DNA of 64,000 nt from Planotetraspora sp. A-T 1434 (GTDB lineage: Bacteria > Actinomycetota > Actinomycetes > Streptosporangiales > Streptosporangiaceae): positions 62,001-126,000 of the forward strand of contig NZ_JAOEGB010000018.1 in NCBI RefSeq assembly GCF_025420585.1, written 5' to 3'. Shown in pieces: positions 8,425 through 17,189 of this stretch. Each line of letters begins with the position of its first letter. The first letter of the stretch is position 1. A program made the translations under genes and the position numbers. The notes under the pieces are model-generated. The model saw only the letters and a program-made list of their open reading frames with translations. It did not search any database and was not told the DNA's origin.

Positions 8425-8877
8425 ATGTCCGGCCTCGGTGTGACAGAGCTTCTCGTCGTTGGATTAGTCGGCCTGATCTTTCTGGGCCTGGTCATGGTGG
8501 TGTTCTTCGCCGTCCGCGCCGGCGCGCGTCCCAGCACGCAACTCGGCTGGCGCAGCGCGACGCTCCCGCCGCCCGTCTCCGCCGACCTGCAGAACCATGT
8601 ACGGCATCTCTACGCGGCCGGCAGGAAGATAGAGGCGATCAAGGTCATCCGGGAGGCCACAGGCCTGGGACTCAGGGAGGCGAAAACCCTGGCCGAAGCC
8701 CTCGCGTCCGGACAGGTCATCCCGGCCGTCCCGGTCGGCGACCCCGCCCGTCCCGATCTGGCCTCCCGCGCCCGTCAACTCAAGGCCGCGGGCCGTGCCG
8801 AACAGGCGGTTTTCCTCGTCCGCGGCGAAACCGGAATGGGACAGTCCGAAGCGGAAGCATTCATAGAAGCCTTATAA
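8425..8877 (+). CDS. Membrane protein with L7/L12 C-terminal-like repeats
   Basis: 150 residues. One N-terminal membrane helix (ELLVVGLVGLIFLGLVMVVF, about residues 8-27) is followed by two copies of a ribosomal L7/L12 C-terminal-like unit. The first is KIEAIKVIREATGLGLREAK (about 68-87); the second, weaker copy ends in VRGETGMGQSEAEAFIEAL. These motifs normally form the factor-binding face of bL12, but here they sit on a membrane anchor with no stalk domain. TACGAT at 8413-8418 lies six bases before the ATG, so the mRNA is probably leaderless. Function unknown. Confidence 0.82.
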   Translation: MSGLGVTELLVVGLVGLIFLGLVMVVFFAVRAGARPSTQLGWRSATLPPPVSADLQNHVRHLYAAGRKIEAIKVIREATGLGLREAKTLAEALASGQVIPAVPVGDPARPDLASRARQLKAAGRAEQAVFLVRGETGMGQSEAEAFIEAL

Positions 8878-9132
8878 AGGTGATACCAGACAGAAGGTGA
8901 ATTCTGTTCGGTATAATCCATTCGTCCCACTGGGCAGCTCCGGTGTGGATTCGCCAGAGGAATTGGTTCGACAATCGGCCCCCCGCGGAGCTGCCATGAC
9001 AGGACCGTGCTACGCGCCGCTGACAATTAACCTTCTGGTCCGGCATGGGATTGAATACGCGTCCTGAAGTGCTCTCAAGCTGTCCTTTCTCACGAAATCC
9101 TGTCCCCTGTCTGACCGCTTATAGTCGGGTCC

Positions 9133-10092
9133 ATGTATCCCCCCATCGAGCCTTACGACCACGGGCACCTGGACACCGGCGACGGCCACCTCGTCTACTG
9201 GGAGGTTTGCGGGAATCCCGAGGGCAAGCCTGCGCTGGTCGTCCACGGCGGCCCCGGCTCGGGCTGCACACCGGGCCAGCGTCGCGGCTTCGACCCCGAG
9301 CGCTACCGCATCATCCTGTTCGATCAGCGTAATTGCGGCCGGAGTCTCCCCCACGCCGGCGACCCGACCACCGATCTGACCACCAACACCACACACCACC
9401 TGGTCGCCGACATGGAACGGCTGCGCGAGCACCTCGGTGTCGACCGGTGGCTGCTCTACGGCGGGTCATGGGGGTCCACGTTGATGCTCGCCTACGCCGA
9501 AGCGCACCCCGCGCGAGTGTCGGAGATGGTCTTCACCGGCATCACCATGACCCGCCGTTCCGAGATCGACTGGCTCTACCGGGGCGTCGGCCGATTCTTT
9601 CCCGAGCAGTGGCAGCGCTTCCGGGAGGGTGTCCCTGAGGGCGTACGCGACGGCGACCTGCTGGCCTCCTACGCACGGCTGACGTCCGACCCCGACCCCG
9701 CCGTCCGCGCCAAGGCCGTCCGTGACTGGACGACGTGGGAGGACACAGTGATCTCTTTGGAGACCAACGGCAAGCCGGACGCCTACAGCGACCGGCCACC
9801 CGCCGCCCTCGCGGCCTTCGTCCGCATCTGCAGCCACTATTTCTCCAACGCCGCATGGTTGGAGGAAGGCGTTCTGCTGCGCGACGCGCACAAGCTGGCC
9901 GGCATCCCCGGCGTGCTCATCCACGGCCGCTTCGACCTGGGCTCTCCGCTGGAGACCGCCTGGCAACTGGCACAAGCGTGGCCCGGCGCCCGCCTCGTCG
10001 TGGTGGACGATTCAGGGCACACCGGCAGTGACACCATGCGCAAGGAAGTCCGCGCCGCCCTGGACGGTTTCGCGAGCACCCGGCACCCGTAG
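9133..10092 (+). CDS. pip: Prolyl aminopeptidase
   Basis: 319 residues; the usual length of the family. Alpha/beta-hydrolase that removes N-terminal proline from peptides (EC 3.4.11.5), cytoplasmic. The oxyanion motif HGGPGSGC (about residues 38-45), FDQRNCGRS (about 65) and nucleophile elbow GGSWGSTLML (Ser about 112) are all present. The acidic residue and catalytic His are in the C-terminal GRFDLGSP and VVDDSGHTGSD segments. A TATAGT box at 9120-9125 lies seven bases before the ATG, suggesting a leaderless transcript. The gene stands alone. Confidence 0.94.
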   Translation: MYPPIEPYDHGHLDTGDGHLVYWEVCGNPEGKPALVVHGGPGSGCTPGQRRGFDPERYRIILFDQRNCGRSLPHAGDPTTDLTTNTTHHLVADMERLREHLGVDRWLLYGGSWGSTLMLAYAEAHPARVSEMVFTGITMTRRSEIDWLYRGVGRFFPEQWQRFREGVPEGVRDGDLLASYARLTSDPDPAVRAKAVRDWTTWEDTVISLETNGKPDAYSDRPPAALAAFVRICSHYFSNAAWLEEGVLLRDAHKLAGIPGVLIHGRFDLGSPLETAWQLAQAWPGARLVVVDDSGHTGSDTMRKEVRAALDGFASTRHP

Positions 10093-10248
10093 ATTGATCG
10101 ACCATCCCCCTGCCGTCCACGGCGCGTCATCGGCCGACCGGCCGGGAGCACACGCCGGCGGCCGAAATGCGTGTGTGAGGCGCAGTAGTGCCGAGCGTCA
10201 TGGCCGCTCCCCCGGGCTCCGAGTTCAGGGACGGAATGCGCGGGGCGA

Positions 10249-11340
10249 ATGTCAGTGGCTCCCGATACGGTATTGATCATGCTGCCCGCACAGTTGAACC
10301 GTCTCACCGTGGAGGAGGCCGCCGATCGTTACGTGGACCTGGTCCGGGCGAAGACGGTGACGGGGGCGCTCTCCCCCGCGACCGCCGAGGTGTACGCCCG
10401 TGACGTCGCCACGTTCGTACGGCTGGCCGGTCCGGGCAGGGTGCTGGACGATCTGACCGGGGAGGACGTCGACGCGGTGCTGCTGGCTTTCGCCCGCAAG
10501 CCTGACGAGCGCCGCAAGGAGCCCGGCGGCAGCCCGCAGAGCGCCGCGTCGCAGGCCCGGTTCCGCCGGTCGGTGTCGGCGCTGTTCAAGCACGCGGCGT
10601 CGGCCGGCTGGGTGCAGCTGAACCCGATGGCGGCCGCGTCGGTGACCGCCAAGGAGCGCGGCGGACTGCGGGCCGAGCGCCGCGCGCTCACGAAGGAGCA
10701 GGCGGAGGGGCTGATCGGGGCCGCCCGCTCCCCCGCCGCCGAGCCTGCTCGCAGGCGTGACCAGCGGACCGACGTCCGGGACGCGCTGATCGTGTTAGTG
10801 CTCGCCACGCTGGGGCCGAGGGTGTCGGAGCTGGTCAGGGCCAACGTGGAGGACTTCTACACCAACGACGGCGTGCGCTACTGGCGGATCTTCGGCAAGG
10901 GCGGGAAGACCAGGGACGTCCCGCTCCCCCATGATGTGGCCGAGGTGCTCGACGCCTATCTCACGGTGCGGGCGGCGAGCCCGGAGAAGGCCCAGGAGAA
11001 GGCGCTGCTGCTGTCGTGGCGTGGCCGCAGGCTCGCCCGCGGCGACGTCCAAGGGGTGATCGACCGGGTGCAGCAGCGGATCGAGCCCGGGCGGCGGCGC
11101 AGCGTCACCCCCCATGGGCTGCGGCACACGACCGCGACCCACCTGCTGGCGGACGGGACGGACATGGACGCGGTGCGCAGGGTCCTCGGGCACAGCGATC
11201 TGTCCACCCTGGGCCGCTACCGCGACGAGCTTCCCGGGGAGCTCGAAGTGGCGATGCGGTGGCATCCCCTGCTGCGCGGCAAGGAGGAGCGCCGGGCCAC
11301 GGACGGCCGGCCGGCGGAAGGCGGTCCGCCGCAGGGGTGA
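10249..11340 (+). CDS. Tyrosine recombinase (XerC/XerD-like)
   Basis: 363 residues from the ATG at 10249, or 353 from the ATG at 10279 (MLPAQLNRL). It has an N-terminal SAM-like core-binding domain (residues about 10-120) and a C-terminal catalytic domain with the R-H-R-H-Y set: LGPRVSELVRA (Arg I), GKGGKTRDVPLP (Lys), PHGLRHTTATHLL (His, Arg II), LGHSDLSTLGRY (His and nucleophile Tyr). Size and domain layout fit XerC/XerD or a XerC-like integrase. It lies 2 kb from the dif-like site but is not flanked by phage genes. Whether it acts on that site is inference. Confidence 0.85.
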   Translation: MSVAPDTVLIMLPAQLNRLTVEEAADRYVDLVRAKTVTGALSPATAEVYARDVATFVRLAGPGRVLDDLTGEDVDAVLLAFARKPDERRKEPGGSPQSAASQARFRRSVSALFKHAASAGWVQLNPMAAASVTAKERGGLRAERRALTKEQAEGLIGAARSPAAEPARRRDQRTDVRDALIVLVLATLGPRVSELVRANVEDFYTNDGVRYWRIFGKGGKTRDVPLPHDVAEVLDAYLTVRAASPEKAQEKALLLSWRGRRLARGDVQGVIDRVQQRIEPGRRRSVTPHGLRHTTATHLLADGTDMDAVRRVLGHSDLSTLGRYRDELPGELEVAMRWHPLLRGKEERRATDGRPAEGGPPQG

Positions 11341-11362
11341 CGCCGGCCGGCCTGCGGCTGTG

Positions 11363-11933
11363 TCACGGCGTGGGCAGGCCGCCGTGGACCGCTTCTCCGC
11401 TCGCGATCACCGCCTCCACGTGCAGCGTCTCGCTGAGGACGACCAGGTCGGCGTCTTTTCCGGGCTGGACCGCACCCGTCCGGCCGGAGATGCCGAGCAG
11501 GTGGGCGGGTGTAGTGGAGGCCGCGACCGCCGCGTCCACGATGGGAATGCCGATGCGCCGCACTGCGTGCCGTACGGCGGCGTCCATGGTGAGGGCGGAG
11601 CCGGCCTCGGTGTGCCCGACCGCCGCGATCGCCCCCGCCGCGGTGACCTGGCGGAGCAGGTCCATGCCGCCGGGCAGTTCGGGAGTGTGACCACGCGTAC
11701 GGTGCCGTCTCCGGCCTCGATCAGGTGCCTCAGCGTCGCCGGGTCCGGATCGAGGAGGTGTTCGCTGTGGTGTGAGCCCCTCTTCGAGGGGTTGAGGAAG
11801 GGGCCCTCCAGGTGCACGCCCACGATTCTTCCGCGGCGGTGGTCACCTGAGCGTGTCTGCCTCGATGACGATCCAGCCCGGATCCAGCACCCGGCGGGGA
11901 GTGACGACGCGCGCGTTCGCGATGACCACCACA
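11363..11933 (-). pseudogene. nagA: N-acetylglucosamine-6-phosphate deacetylase, decayed
   Basis: Remnants of NagA in three frames on the minus strand. A start fragment (VVIANARVVTPRRVLDPGW, near 11875-11933) ends in a stop. A second piece has the active-site HLEGPFLNPSKRGSHH motif (near 11775-11830). A third begins MDLLRQVTAAGAIAAVGHTE and then jumps directly from AVRHAVRR to VDAAVAASTTPAHLLGI, so most of the catalytic barrel is missing. About 190 of the usual 380 codons remain. The enzyme would have opened amino-sugar catabolism by deacetylating GlcNAc-6-phosphate. The gene is dead through several deletions and frameshifts. Confidence 0.8.
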
Positions 11934-11992
11934 GCCCGGACCGTAGCAAATCAACCGGGCGTGGATCCGCTGGGAGTGCGTACGATCCTGGA

Positions 11993-12712
11993 ATGAAGGT
12001 GACCGTACTGTCGGGCGCGGGGATCTCCACCGAGTCCGGCATTCCGGACTATCGGGGGCCGAGTGGGCTGTGGCGCAGGGACCCCGACCACGAGAAGCTC
12101 GTGACGTACGACTACTACATGGGCGACCCGGAGATCAGGCGGCGCTCATGGCTGTTCCGCCGGGACAATCCGGCGTGGAAGGCCGAGCCGAACGCGGGTC
12201 ATCGCGCCCTCGCCGAGCTGGCCGCCGCGGGCATGGATGTGTGGATCGTCACGCAGAACGTGGACGGCCTGCACCAGCGGGCGGGGTCGCCGCCGGACCG
12301 GGTGCTGGAGTTGCACGGGAACATGTTCGGCGCGGTGTGCACGGCATGCGCGGCGCGGTCGACGACGCGGGAGGCGATCGACCGGGTCCTGGCGGGAGAC
12401 GGTGACCCGGCGTGCCTGTCATGCGGCGGGATCCTGAAGACCGCCACGGTGATGTTCGGTCAGGCCCTCGATTCGGGCGTGCTGGGCAGGGCCGTCGAGG
12501 CGGCCGGGGACTGCGACCTGTTCGTCGCGGTCGGCACGTCGCTCCAGGTGCAGCCCGCCGCGTCCCTTGTCCGGATCGCGGCCGAGGGCGGAGCCCGGCT
12601 GATCATCGTGAACGGCGAGCCGACGCCGTACGACGGCCTGGCGGACGAGGTGATCCACGAGCCGATCAGTGAGGCGCTCCCCCGGTTGGCCGCCCGGCTC
12701 CTATTGGCCTGA
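11993..12712 (+). CDS. Sir2 family NAD-dependent protein deacylase
   Basis: 239 residues. NAD-binding GAGISTESGIPDYRG (residues about 7-21), TQNVDGLHQRAG (about 86-97), catalytic His in LELHGNMFG (about 106), a zinc ribbon CTAC...CLSC (about 115-143), and GTSLQVQPAA (about 182). All residues needed for NAD-dependent lysine deacylation are present. The ATG at 11993 follows TACGAT (11981-11986) by six bases, so a leaderless mRNA is likely; no Shine-Dalgarno is seen. The frame is open far upstream, but that part is the shadow of other genes. Confidence 0.93.
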   Translation: MKVTVLSGAGISTESGIPDYRGPSGLWRRDPDHEKLVTYDYYMGDPEIRRRSWLFRRDNPAWKAEPNAGHRALAELAAAGMDVWIVTQNVDGLHQRAGSPPDRVLELHGNMFGAVCTACAARSTTREAIDRVLAGDGDPACLSCGGILKTATVMFGQALDSGVLGRAVEAAGDCDLFVAVGTSLQVQPAASLVRIAAEGGARLIIVNGEPTPYDGLADEVIHEPISEALPRLAARLLLA

Positions 12713-12832
12713 TCATTCCTTCATGCCGAGATTTCCCTGATCGCGGCCCTAGAGCACCTTGAGCATCTGGGGCACCCCGAGCACCTCGGGCGGCTGGATC
12801 TGGTGGTCGACGCCTAACGGTCTCGATCCGGC

Positions 12833-12854
12833 TTGACCCTCACGTAGCGGGAGG
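12833..12854 (+). promoter_or_regulatory. MerR/TipA-type promoter-operator
   Basis: TTGACC (12833-12838) overlaps an inverted repeat CCTCACG-TAG-CGGGAGG (12838-12854, one mismatch between arms). A palindrome hugging the -35 of its own promoter is the usual place for MerR/TipA regulators, which act from a stretched spacer. No convincing -10 was found. Confidence 0.45.
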
Positions 12855-12886
12855 TGGCACGCTGGGGCGCGGAAAGGAGGGAGACC

Positions 12887-13645
12887 ATGGGCTACTCGGT
12901 CGGGCAGGTGGCCGCTTTCGCCGGGGTGACGGTGCGGACGCTGCACCACTACGACGAGATCGGCCTGCTGACGCCCGGCGAGCGGACGAGCGCGGGATAC
13001 CGGCGTTATACGGAGCCTGACCTTGACCGGCTGCAGCAGGTGCTGTTCTACCGTGAGCTCGGGTTCTCCCTGGAAGACATCGCGACCATCCTGGACGAGC
13101 CCGGCGCGGGCCCGTTGACGCATCTGCGCCGCCAGCACGAGTTGCTGCGGCAGCGGATCGCAAGGCTCCAGTCGATGGTGGCGGCGGTCGAACTGGCGAT
13201 GGAGGCACAGACGATGGGGATCTCCCTGACACCGGAGGAGCGGTTCGAGGTGTTCGGCGACTTCGATCCGGATGAGCACGCGCAGGAGGCGGAGGAGCGG
13301 TGGGGCGGCAGCGACGCGTTCGAGCAGAGCCGCCGCCGTACGGCCGCGTACACGAAGGGCGACTGGCTGCGGATCAAGGAGGAAGGGGCGGAGGTGATGC
13401 GGGGGTTCACCGAGGCGTTCGAGGCGAGGCTGCCCGCCGGGAGCGACCAGGCGGTGGACGCGGCCGAGCGGCATCGGGAGCACATCAGCCGGTGGTTCTA
13501 CGACTGCTCCTACGAGATCCACAGGGGGCTGGGCGACATGTACGTGGCCGACCCCCGGTTCGCGGCCAACTATGAGACGGTCGCCGAGGGGCTGGCGACG
13601 TACGTCCGTGACGCGATCCACGCCAACGCGGACCGCCGCGCCTGA
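12887..13645 (+). CDS. MerR family regulator with TipAS domain
   Basis: 252 residues from the ATG at 12887, preceded by ggaggga. N-terminal MerR HTH (YSVGQVAAFAGVTVRTLHHY, then EIGLLTPGERTSAGYRRYTE), a coiled-coil linker (about 75-110), and a C-terminal TipAS antibiotic-recognition domain (about 130-250; WFYDCSYEIHRGLGDMYVAD is typical). TipA-type proteins capture thiopeptide-like or other ligands in the TipAS pocket and activate their own promoter. The palindrome at 12838-12854 fits autoregulation. No obvious target gene follows, so autoregulation may be its main output. Confidence 0.9.
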   Translation: MGYSVGQVAAFAGVTVRTLHHYDEIGLLTPGERTSAGYRRYTEPDLDRLQQVLFYRELGFSLEDIATILDEPGAGPLTHLRRQHELLRQRIARLQSMVAAVELAMEAQTMGISLTPEERFEVFGDFDPDEHAQEAEERWGGSDAFEQSRRRTAAYTKGDWLRIKEEGAEVMRGFTEAFEARLPAGSDQAVDAAERHREHISRWFYDCSYEIHRGLGDMYVADPRFAANYETVAEGLATYVRDAIHANADRRA

Positions 13646-13703
13646 GCCGTTCCGAGGAGGCTCCCGCCGGAAGCCCCGGAAGATCCCCGGCCAGACGCGA
13701 TTC

Positions 13704-13742
13704 CCGGGTGGCCGGACGGTGAGATTCCCTCCGGCCACCCGG
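13704..13742 (+). terminator. Hairpin after the TipA-like gene
   Basis: Perfect 13-bp stem CCGGGTGGCCGGA (13704-13716) with TCCGGCCACCCGG (13730-13742) and a 13-base loop. No U-tract follows, which is common for terminators in high-GC actinomycetes. Confidence 0.6.
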
Positions 13743-13925
13743 CGAAAGCCGGGCGGCGTCCCATCATGAGCGGGCCACGGCGAGCCGTACCCGGTCATCC
13801 GCCGCTCGTAGTCAGGGATGGCCGCCACGACGCGCGGACGGCCGGAGTAAGGCTGTGGAGTCAAATGGCCGGGCCTTTTATGCGTGTGAAACGTCGCTGA
13901 AACACCCGCTGGCCACGATGGCTTC

Positions 13926-14657
13926 GTGATCAGGGCCATTCTGTTCGACCTCGACGAGACCCTTTTCGATCATCGCAGGGCGGTGGCGTACGCCGCGACC
14001 TGCTGGACCGAGTCGGTCTCCCCGGGCCATCAGCTGCTGATGGAGACCCCGGCGCTCTGGCTCGACCTGGAGAACAAGCACCTGCCCGCCTGGCACGCCG
14101 GTGAGTGTTCCTTCGCCGAGCAGCGGCGCAGGCGGCTGCGGGAGTTCTGCGGGCGGCTCGGCCTGCCGGTCCCCGGCGATCTCGACGCGGCCTACGCCGG
14201 CTTCCTCGTGCACTACGAGGAAGCCTGGGCGGCGTTCCCGGACGCCGCCGAGGTCATCGACGCCCTGGGCGGCGCCGGCCTGACCCTGGGCGTGCTCACC
14301 AACGGCGCGCCGGTCCAGCAGGAGGCCAAGCTGCGCCGGATCGGCCTGATGGACCGCCTGGAGCCGGTCCTGACGCCCGACTCGCTGGGCGGGAACTTCA
14401 AGCCGGCCCCGGAGTGCTACCTCGCGGCGGCGGCCAAGCTGGGCCTGCGGCCGGACGAGGTCCTCCTGGTCGGCGACAACCTAATGCTCGACGCGGTCGG
14501 CCCCACCAAGGTGGGGATGCACGGCGTCTGGCTGGACCGCTACCGGAGCGAGCCCGCGCCCGAATCCGTCATAAAGATCACGACGCTGTGCGAGCTGCCG
14601 GACGTGCTGAGCGCGCTCCAACGGCAGCCGGTGAACCGCCCGTCCGAAGCCGCGTAA
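13926..14657 (+). CDS. HAD family hydrolase
   Basis: 243 residues starting at GTG 13926. Motif I FDLDETLFD (nucleophile Asp about 8), motif II GVLTNGAP (about 120), Lys in NFKPAPECY (about 160) and motif IV LVGDNLMLDAVG (about 180) form a complete haloacid-dehalogenase phosphatase with an alpha-helical C1 cap. Closest in style to YjjG/phosphoglycolate-phosphatase-like enzymes; the substrate is unknown. CACGAT at 13914-13919 is placed for a leaderless transcript starting at the GTG. Confidence 0.88.
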   Translation: MIRAILFDLDETLFDHRRAVAYAATCWTESVSPGHQLLMETPALWLDLENKHLPAWHAGECSFAEQRRRRLREFCGRLGLPVPGDLDAAYAGFLVHYEEAWAAFPDAAEVIDALGGAGLTLGVLTNGAPVQQEAKLRRIGLMDRLEPVLTPDSLGGNFKPAPECYLAAAAKLGLRPDEVLLVGDNLMLDAVGPTKVGMHGVWLDRYRSEPAPESVIKITTLCELPDVLSALQRQPVNRPSEAA

Positions 14658-14697
14658 TCTTCCTCCGCCGAGCCGGCGTGATCGATTCTTCGACGGC

Positions 14698-14817
14698 ATG
14701 AAGCCCGTCGACCCGGGCATCGTCAAGGTCTGGGAGTGGCGCCCCGACGGCCAGTACCTGACCGTCCCGGCCCCCTCAGAGCTCACCGTGCTCGGCGAGG
14801 TCGCCGCCAAACCGTAA
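14698..14817 (+). CDS. Short unrecognised reading frame, perhaps a gene remnant
   Basis: 39 codons, ATG at 14698 to TAA at 14817. The segment IVKVWEWRPDGQYLTVPAP reads like natural protein, reminiscent of the C-terminal part of Uma2-type nucleases, but too little is left to be sure. No ribosome-binding site is evident. It is probably a leftover between HAD and GNAT genes. Confidence 0.3.
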   Translation: MKPVDPGIVKVWEWRPDGQYLTVPAPSELTVLGEVAAKP

Positions 14818-14851
14818 GACGCATCGTGACACCCGCCTTCCAGCCTGCCCG

Positions 14852-15634
14852 TCACCGCGACGCCGGCGAAGCGGCGGCCCCCGATGGGGATACGCGAACC
14901 CCGGCGGCGGCGACGCCGCGCCGGGAGAAGCCGAGGCGCTCGTAAACGATGATCGCGGCCCGGTTCCAGTCGTCGACCATGAGCGCCGCTCTGCCGTGCT
15001 CCGCCAGCAGCGCCGAGACGACGAACCGGCACACCCGCTCCCCCAGGCCGTGCCCGCGCGCGGACACGGCCGTCGCCACGCCGGCCAGCAGGCCCACGGT
15101 GGGAGCGGACCAGGCGTCGGCCGCGACGGCGACCAGTTCCCCTCCGGCGTCCCGGATCCCCGCCCATCGGCGCACCTCGGGAATGCCCGGCATAGCGTAG
15201 GAGTCGGGATTAGCCGTCTTGAGCAGGTCGGTCACGTCCGGCTCATCCTCCTCCCCCAGCCAGGCGACGCCGCGGGCGTCCGCGACGACCTCCCTGGAGG
15301 TGAGCGAGGTGGTCAACATCCAGGAGAAACCGCCGATGAGCTCCACCTCGTCGATCCCCTGGACCACCTCGTGGACCAGCGCGGCGTCGCCCAACGGCCG
15401 GAACGACGGGCCCGACTCCGCCAGCGCGTGCCGTACGAGCGGGATGGCGTGAGCGGCGCTGCCGCTGACGGCGAGCCGGTCACGCCTGGACGCCGCGGGG
15501 CTGGCCACGGCGACCGCGTCGCCGGACGCCCACGCCCGCACGCCCGGCTTCATCCCCTGCGCAGCCCAGACGATCAGGTCGTCGTCGCCCGAGGCGTCCA
15601 CCACCTCGGCGACGCGCCGCAGCTCCCTCACCAT
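14852..15634 (-). CDS. GNAT family N-acetyltransferase
   Basis: About 260 residues from the ATG at 15634 (MVRELRRVAEVV); the frame is open to 15676. The C-terminal half carries the acetyl-CoA fold: GLLAGVATAVSARGHGLGERVCRFVVSALL-like helix (written here in part, residues about 190-215), then VDDWNRAAIIVYERLGFSRRG, the typical GNAT end. The N-terminal half resembles the actinobacterial two-domain GNAT proteins. It follows purB by 28 bp on the same strand and is probably co-transcribed. The substrate is unknown. Confidence 0.82.
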   Translation of the reverse strand: MVRELRRVAEVVDASGDDDLIVWAAQGMKPGVRAWASGDAVAVASPAASRRDRLAVSGSAAHAIPLVRHALAESGPSFRPLGDAALVHEVVQGIDEVELIGGFSWMLTTSLTSREVVADARGVAWLGEEDEPDVTDLLKTANPDSYAMPGIPEVRRWAGIRDAGGELVAVAADAWSAPTVGLLAGVATAVSARGHGLGERVCRFVVSALLAEHGRAALMVDDWNRAAIIVYERLGFSRRGVAAAGVRVSPSGAAASPASR

Positions 15635-15662
15635 CACCACACGTGGGCCGTACGGCGTGCCG

Positions 15663-17090
15663 TCACAGGATCGCACCGGGGGCGTAGGCCGCGGCGCCCG
15701 GGAACCGGGCGGTGACCTGGCCGATCCGCTCCACCAGCTCGGCCACCTGACCCGCCGCCGCGCCCGTGAAGGAAATGCGGTCGGCGAGCAGCGCGTCGAG
15801 CTCGGTCCGGCCGAGGGGGAAACGGGTGTCGGCGGCCAGCCGGTCCAGCAGCTCGTTGGCCGCCCCTCGCGAGCGCATCGCCAGCGCCGACGCGACGGCG
15901 TGCTCCTTGATCAGCTCGTGCGCGGTCTCCCGGCCCACCCCGGCCCGGACGGCCGCCATGAGCATCTTGGTGGTGGCGAGGAACGGCAGATAGCGGTTGA
16001 GCTCGGCCTCGATGACGGCCGGGAACGCGCCGAACTCGTCGAGCACGGTCAGCATGGTCTCGGCGAGGCCGTCGAACGCGAAGAACGCGTCCGGCAACGC
16101 CACCCGGCGGACGACCGAGCACGACACGTCGCCCTCGTTCCACTGGTCGCCCGCCAGCTCCCCCGCCATCGACGCGTACCCGCGGAGGATGACGGTCAGC
16201 CCGTTGACGCGCTCGCAGGAGCGGGTGTTCATCTTGTGCGGCATCGCCGACGAGCCGACCTGGCCCTCCTTGAAGCCCTCGGTGACGAGCTCGTGCCCGG
16301 CCATCAGGCGGATGGTCTTGGCCAGCGACGACGGCGCCGCGGCGAGCTGCACCAAAGCGGTGAGCACGTCGTAGTCGAGCGAACGCGGGTAGACCTGGCC
16401 CACGCTGGTGAAGCGCCGCGAGAAGCCGAGATGCGCCGCGACCCGGTCCTCCAGGTCCGCCAGCCGCTCGGCGGACCCGAGCAGGTCGAGCATGTCCTGC
16501 GCGGTGCCGACCGGCCCCTTGACGCCGCGCAGCGGGTAGCGCTCCAGCAGGTCCTCGAGCCGCCCGAACGCCACCAGCAGCTCGTCGGCGGCCGTCGCGA
16601 ACCGCTTGCCGAGCGTGGTGGCCTGGGCGGCGACGTTATGCGACCGGCCCGCCATCACCGTCGAGGAATGCTCGGCCGCCAACCGTCCAAGCCGGGCCAG
16701 CAACGCCACGACCCGGCCCCGGACCAGCAGAAGGCTGTCGCGGATCTGCAGCTGCTCGACGTTCTCGGTGAGGTCGCGCGAGGTCATGCCCTTGTGCACG
16801 TGCTCGTGCCCGGCCAGGGCGTTGAACTCCTCGATCCGGGCCTTCACGTCGTGCCGGGTGACCCGCTCACGCTCGGCGATCGAGGCGAGGTGGACCTGCT
16901 CGACGACCTTCTCGTAGTCGGCGACCACCTGCTCCGGCACGTCGATCCCGAGATCGGCCTGGGCCTTCAGCACCGCCAGCCAGAGCCGGCGCTCCAGCAC
17001 GACCTTGTGCTCGGGAGACCACAGGCGGGCCAGCTCCGCCGACGCGTAGCGGGTGGCCAGGACATTCGGGATACGCGGCTTCGCACTCAC
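15663..17090 (-). CDS. purB: Adenylosuccinate lyase
   Basis: 475 residues, GTG start at 17090 with a gagg box upstream. It catalyses two fumarate-releasing steps of purine synthesis (SAICAR to AICAR, adenylosuccinate to AMP; EC 4.3.2.2). The fumarase/ASL-superfamily signature GSSAMPHKMNTRSCE (about residue 274) is intact. The histidine regions HVHKGMTSRDLTENV (about 95) and AGRSHNVAAQATTLG (about 145) are present. Length is normal for the long actinobacterial PurB class. Followed by a GNAT gene; an integrase pseudogene lies upstream. Confidence 0.95.
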   Translation of the reverse strand: MSAKPRIPNVLATRYASAELARLWSPEHKVVLERRLWLAVLKAQADLGIDVPEQVVADYEKVVEQVHLASIAERERVTRHDVKARIEEFNALAGHEHVHKGMTSRDLTENVEQLQIRDSLLLVRGRVVALLARLGRLAAEHSSTVMAGRSHNVAAQATTLGKRFATAADELLVAFGRLEDLLERYPLRGVKGPVGTAQDMLDLLGSAERLADLEDRVAAHLGFSRRFTSVGQVYPRSLDYDVLTALVQLAAAPSSLAKTIRLMAGHELVTEGFKEGQVGSSAMPHKMNTRSCERVNGLTVILRGYASMAGELAGDQWNEGDVSCSVVRRVALPDAFFAFDGLAETMLTVLDEFGAFPAVIEAELNRYLPFLATTKMLMAAVRAGVGRETAHELIKEHAVASALAMRSRGAANELLDRLAADTRFPLGRTELDALLADRISFTGAAAGQVAELVERIGQVTARFPGAAAYAPGAIL

Positions 17091-17189
17091 GTTGCCTCAT
17101 CCTATTGAGCCCGGCCACTCGTTGAGCCCCCGCCACCCGCTCGCTCCGCCGCCCTACGGCTTGAGGACCCGGTGGCGGATTACGTAATC

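Noticed and set aside
8912-8917. Perfect TATAAT box after the L7/L12-like gene
   Set aside because: No -35 at a proper distance and no gene start within a reasonable distance; the pip gene has a closer TATAGT box.
12749-13939. 396-codon minus-strand frame across the TipA-like gene
   Set aside because: Antisense shadow; the plus strand encodes a complete MerR-TipAS protein.
15657-17108. 483-codon open frame antisense to purB
   Set aside because: Mirror of purB with no protein-like pattern.
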